Of a stretch of 14,245 nucleotides of DNA, positions 12,885 through 14,245 are shown piece by piece (the first letter of the stretch is position 1; each line of letters begins with the position of its first letter). Under the pieces are notes generated by a model. That model did not search any database. It saw nothing but the letters and a program-made list of their open reading frames with translations, and was not told the origin of the DNA. The DNA is from CAZWIT01 sp964533435. Its GTDB lineage: Bacteria; Patescibacteriota; Patescibacteriia; UBA1558; GWA2-36-10. Made by a program: the position numbers and the translations under genes. Location of the stretch: positions 1 through 14,245 of the forward strand of contig CAZHLU010000025.1 of the NCBI GenBank assembly GCA_964533435.1, read 5' to 3'.

Positions 12885-12926
12885 AAAAATTAAGCCCATA
12901 TATCTAGGGCTTAATTTTTTGTTTTT
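12885..12926 (+). terminator. Intrinsic terminator after secY
   Basis: A perfect 13-bp stem pairs 12885-12897 (AAAAATTAAGCCC) with 12907-12919 (GGGCTTAATTTTT) around a 9-nt loop. The stem base runs into T residues through 12920 and, after one G, five more T. The A-run on the other side would make it work in both directions. It marks the end of the ribosomal transcription unit about 10 nt past the secY stop. Confidence 0.88.
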
Positions 12927-12951
12927 GGCATTTCCGTAAATCACGAGTTTT

Positions 12952-12960
12952 TGTTATAAT
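12952..12960 (+). promoter_or_regulatory. Extended -10 promoter of adk-map
   Basis: TGTTATAAT at 12952-12960 combines a TGn extension with a perfect TATAAT (12955-12960). At 17-nt spacing the -35 position reads TTCCGT (12932-12937), a weak match. The start of transcription would be near 12967, leaving a leader of only about 15 nt before the adk ATG at 12982 and no room for a Shine-Dalgarno; none is present. Confidence 0.65.
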
Positions 12961-12981
12961 TTTATAGTAATTAATAAAAAC

Positions 12982-13638
12982 ATGGCTAATAAAAAAATAA
13001 GCAAAATTATTCTTTTAGGACCTCAAGGGTCTGGTAAAAGTACTCAGGGTAAAGTAATTAGTGATTTTTTGGGTGTGGATGTTTTACCAGCAGGGGATTT
13101 ACTAAGGTCCAATATTAGGGAACATACTGAATTAGGCGTTAGAATTGCAGATTTTGTTAATAATGGAGAAATGATTCCTAATAGTTTAATGATCTCTTTA
13201 ATGCTAGGAGAGCTCAAGAAACCACAGTATAAAAAAGGCTGGTTGCTGGACGGTTTCCCCCGTGATATCGAACAAGCCTCTAATTTAGATCAACATTATT
13301 TAGTTGATAAAGTTTTTAATATTGAAATTAGTAACGAACTTGCCATTGCTCGTATTGCTGGTCGACGCATTTGTCCTAATGGACACGTCTTTCATATTGA
13401 GCACGCGCCATCTTCTAAGGTAGATTTTTGTGATATTTGCCATGAAGCTTTGTATTATCGAGAAGATGATCAGGCTCATGTTGTTGAAAAAAGATTAGGT
13501 ATTTATCGTAGTGAAACAGTAAAATTATTACGTTATTATGAACAACAAGGCAAGTTAGTAGTTTTTGATGGTAGTCCTAGCATTGCCGAAGTTTCTAAAA
13601 CAATTATAGATTATTTGAAACAAAATAATGTGGGATAA
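12982..13638 (+). CDS. adk: Adenylate kinase, zinc-finger LID type
   Basis: Adenylate kinase interconverts ATP plus AMP with two ADP in the cytoplasm. The 218-residue product has the P-loop GPQGSGKS at 13-20, the AMP-binding region PAGDLLRSNI, and DGFPRD at 90-95. It is the long form with a LID insert starting at GRRIC (127-131). The LID has C131, H135, C150 and C153, so a zinc site is likely, but the second ligand position of the familiar Cys-x2-Cys is Gly134, with His135 next to it. That suggests a Cys-x3-His/Cys-x2-Cys site; I infer this from the alignment by eye. It has its own promoter, lies after the secY terminator and overlaps map by 11 nt. Confidence 0.97.
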   Translation: MANKKISKIILLGPQGSGKSTQGKVISDFLGVDVLPAGDLLRSNIREHTELGVRIADFVNNGEMIPNSLMISLMLGELKKPQYKKGWLLDGFPRDIEQASNLDQHYLVDKVFNIEISNELAIARIAGRRICPNGHVFHIEHAPSSKVDFCDICHEALYYREDDQAHVVEKRLGIYRSETVKLLRYYEQQGKLVVFDGSPSIAEVSKTIIDYLKQNNVG

Positions 13639-14245
13639 AAAAACTCCAGCCGAAATAGAAATTTTAGCTGCTGGTGGTAAAATTTTAGCTGATATTTTAA
13701 ATCATCTTGCTAGTCTAGTAAAGCCTGGCGTTACTGGTTATGAGTTAGATCGTATTGCTGAAGAGATGATTCAAAAAGCTGGTGGCCAAGCAGCTTTTAA
13801 AAATTATCAAGGCTTTCCCAATGCCTTATGTTTTTCTGTTAATAAAACAGTAGTTCACGGCATACCTAATAAAATTCCGCTTAAAGAGGGGGATATAGTA
13901 GGTCTAGATTTAGGCTTAAAATATAAAGGTTTATATACGGATGCGGCTTTGACTGTGCCAGTTGGCAAAGTTAGTAAGGCAGCTCAAAAACTCATAAAAA
14001 CAACGGCCAAGGCCTTAGATATTGCCTTACAGCAAGTTAAGCCTGGTAATGATGTAAATGACATTGGTAAGGCCGTAGAAGCCTATATTAGGCCTTTTAG
14101 CTATGGTATAGTAAGAGATTTGGCTGGTCATGGTGTAGGTAGAGCTGTGCATGAAGATCCTTGGGTGCCTAATTTTGATTTTGGTAAAAATATTGGTAAA
14201 TTATACCCAGGTTTAGTTATTGCTATTGAGCCAATGATTATTTTG
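13628..14245 (+). CDS. map: Methionine aminopeptidase type I (partial, 3' end beyond window)
   Basis: This enzyme removes the initiator Met from nascent proteins at the ribosome, using two divalent metals. The open frame runs from the ATG at 13628 to the right edge: 206 codons without a stop, so only about the last 45-50 residues of a type I enzyme should be missing. The N-terminus (KTPAEIEILAAGGKIL) fits the family. Visible functional residues are His77 (VVHGIP), metal ligands Asp94 (GLDLG), Asp105 (YTDAALT), His168 (GHGVGRAVHEDP), the second conserved His175, and Glu201 (AIEPM). The last Glu ligand would lie outside. The start overlaps the end of adk by 11 nt in a different frame, which points to translational coupling. 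The secY-adk-map order is common in bacteria. Confidence 0.97.
   Translation, partial: MWDKKTPAEIEILAAGGKILADILNHLASLVKPGVTGYELDRIAEEMIQKAGGQAAFKNYQGFPNALCFSVNKTVVHGIPNKIPLKEGDIVGLDLGLKYKGLYTDAALTVPVGKVSKAAQKLIKTTAKALDIALQQVKPGNDVNDIGKAVEAYIRPFSYGIVRDLAGHGVGRAVHEDPWVPNFDFGKNIGKLYPGLVIAIEPMIIL

Noticed and set aside
12925..12954. TTGGCA at 12925-12930 as -35 box for the adk promoter
   Set aside because: The spacing to TATAAT is 24 nt, too long for sigma70; the extended -10 reading is better.
1..14245. CRISPR arrays, tRNA or rRNA genes, insertion sequences, phage or defence genes
   Set aside because: No repeat-spacer pattern, cloverleaf, transposase or inverted terminal repeats were seen; the window is essentially all core translation genes.

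Overview
This window is a ribosomal-protein super-operon from an AT-rich bacterium. The organism is probably a member of the Candidate Phyla Radiation (Patescibacteria), most likely Parcubacteria-like. Reasons: uL30 (rpmD) is missing between rpsE and rplO, a loss regarded as characteristic of CPR ribosomes; almost every gene starts in an A/U-rich context without a Shine-Dalgarno sequence; gene gaps are very short; and several ribosomal proteins carry low-complexity charged tails. All 24 visible stop codons are TAA (21) or TAG (3). No gene has an in-frame TGA, so the UGA=Gly code of Gracilibacteria/SR1 does not apply. The lineage call is inference, because no 16S gene is present.

Layout, all on the + strand: (1) 3-203, the C-terminal 66 codons of an unrecognised acidic protein. 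(2) 204-384, a strong sigma70-type promoter and a tuf 5' leader with two competing hairpins next to the only good Shine-Dalgarno in the window. (3) 385-1572 tuf (EF-Tu), then a G/C hairpin and rpsJ (S10). (4) 1992-2251, a 260-nt gap that is not empty: a -10 box, a compact three-helix RNA domain, a 9-bp candidate antiterminator, an 18-bp intrinsic terminator with a U7 tract, and a hairpin just upstream of rplC. (5) 2252-12874, an unbroken run in S10-spc order: rplC, rplD, rplW, rplB, rpsS, rplV, rpsC, rplP, rpmC, rpsQ, rplN, rplX, rplE, rpsN (zinc type), rpsH, rplF, rplR, rpsE, rplO, secY. (6) An intrinsic terminator after secY, a new extended -10 promoter, then adk overlapping map (methionine aminopeptidase), which runs off the right edge.

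How it works together: EF-Tu and the ribosomal proteins build and feed the ribosome, SecY is the membrane channel for exported nascent proteins, Adk balances adenine nucleotides, and MAP trims the initiator Met. The coding content is conventional. The most interesting signal is the rpsJ-rplC gap. It has the architecture of a transcription-attenuation leader (structured sensor-like domain, antiterminator, terminator) controlling roughly 20 ribosomal genes. It lies downstream of rpsJ, not upstream as the E. coli S10 leader does. I do not recognise it as a known RNA class.
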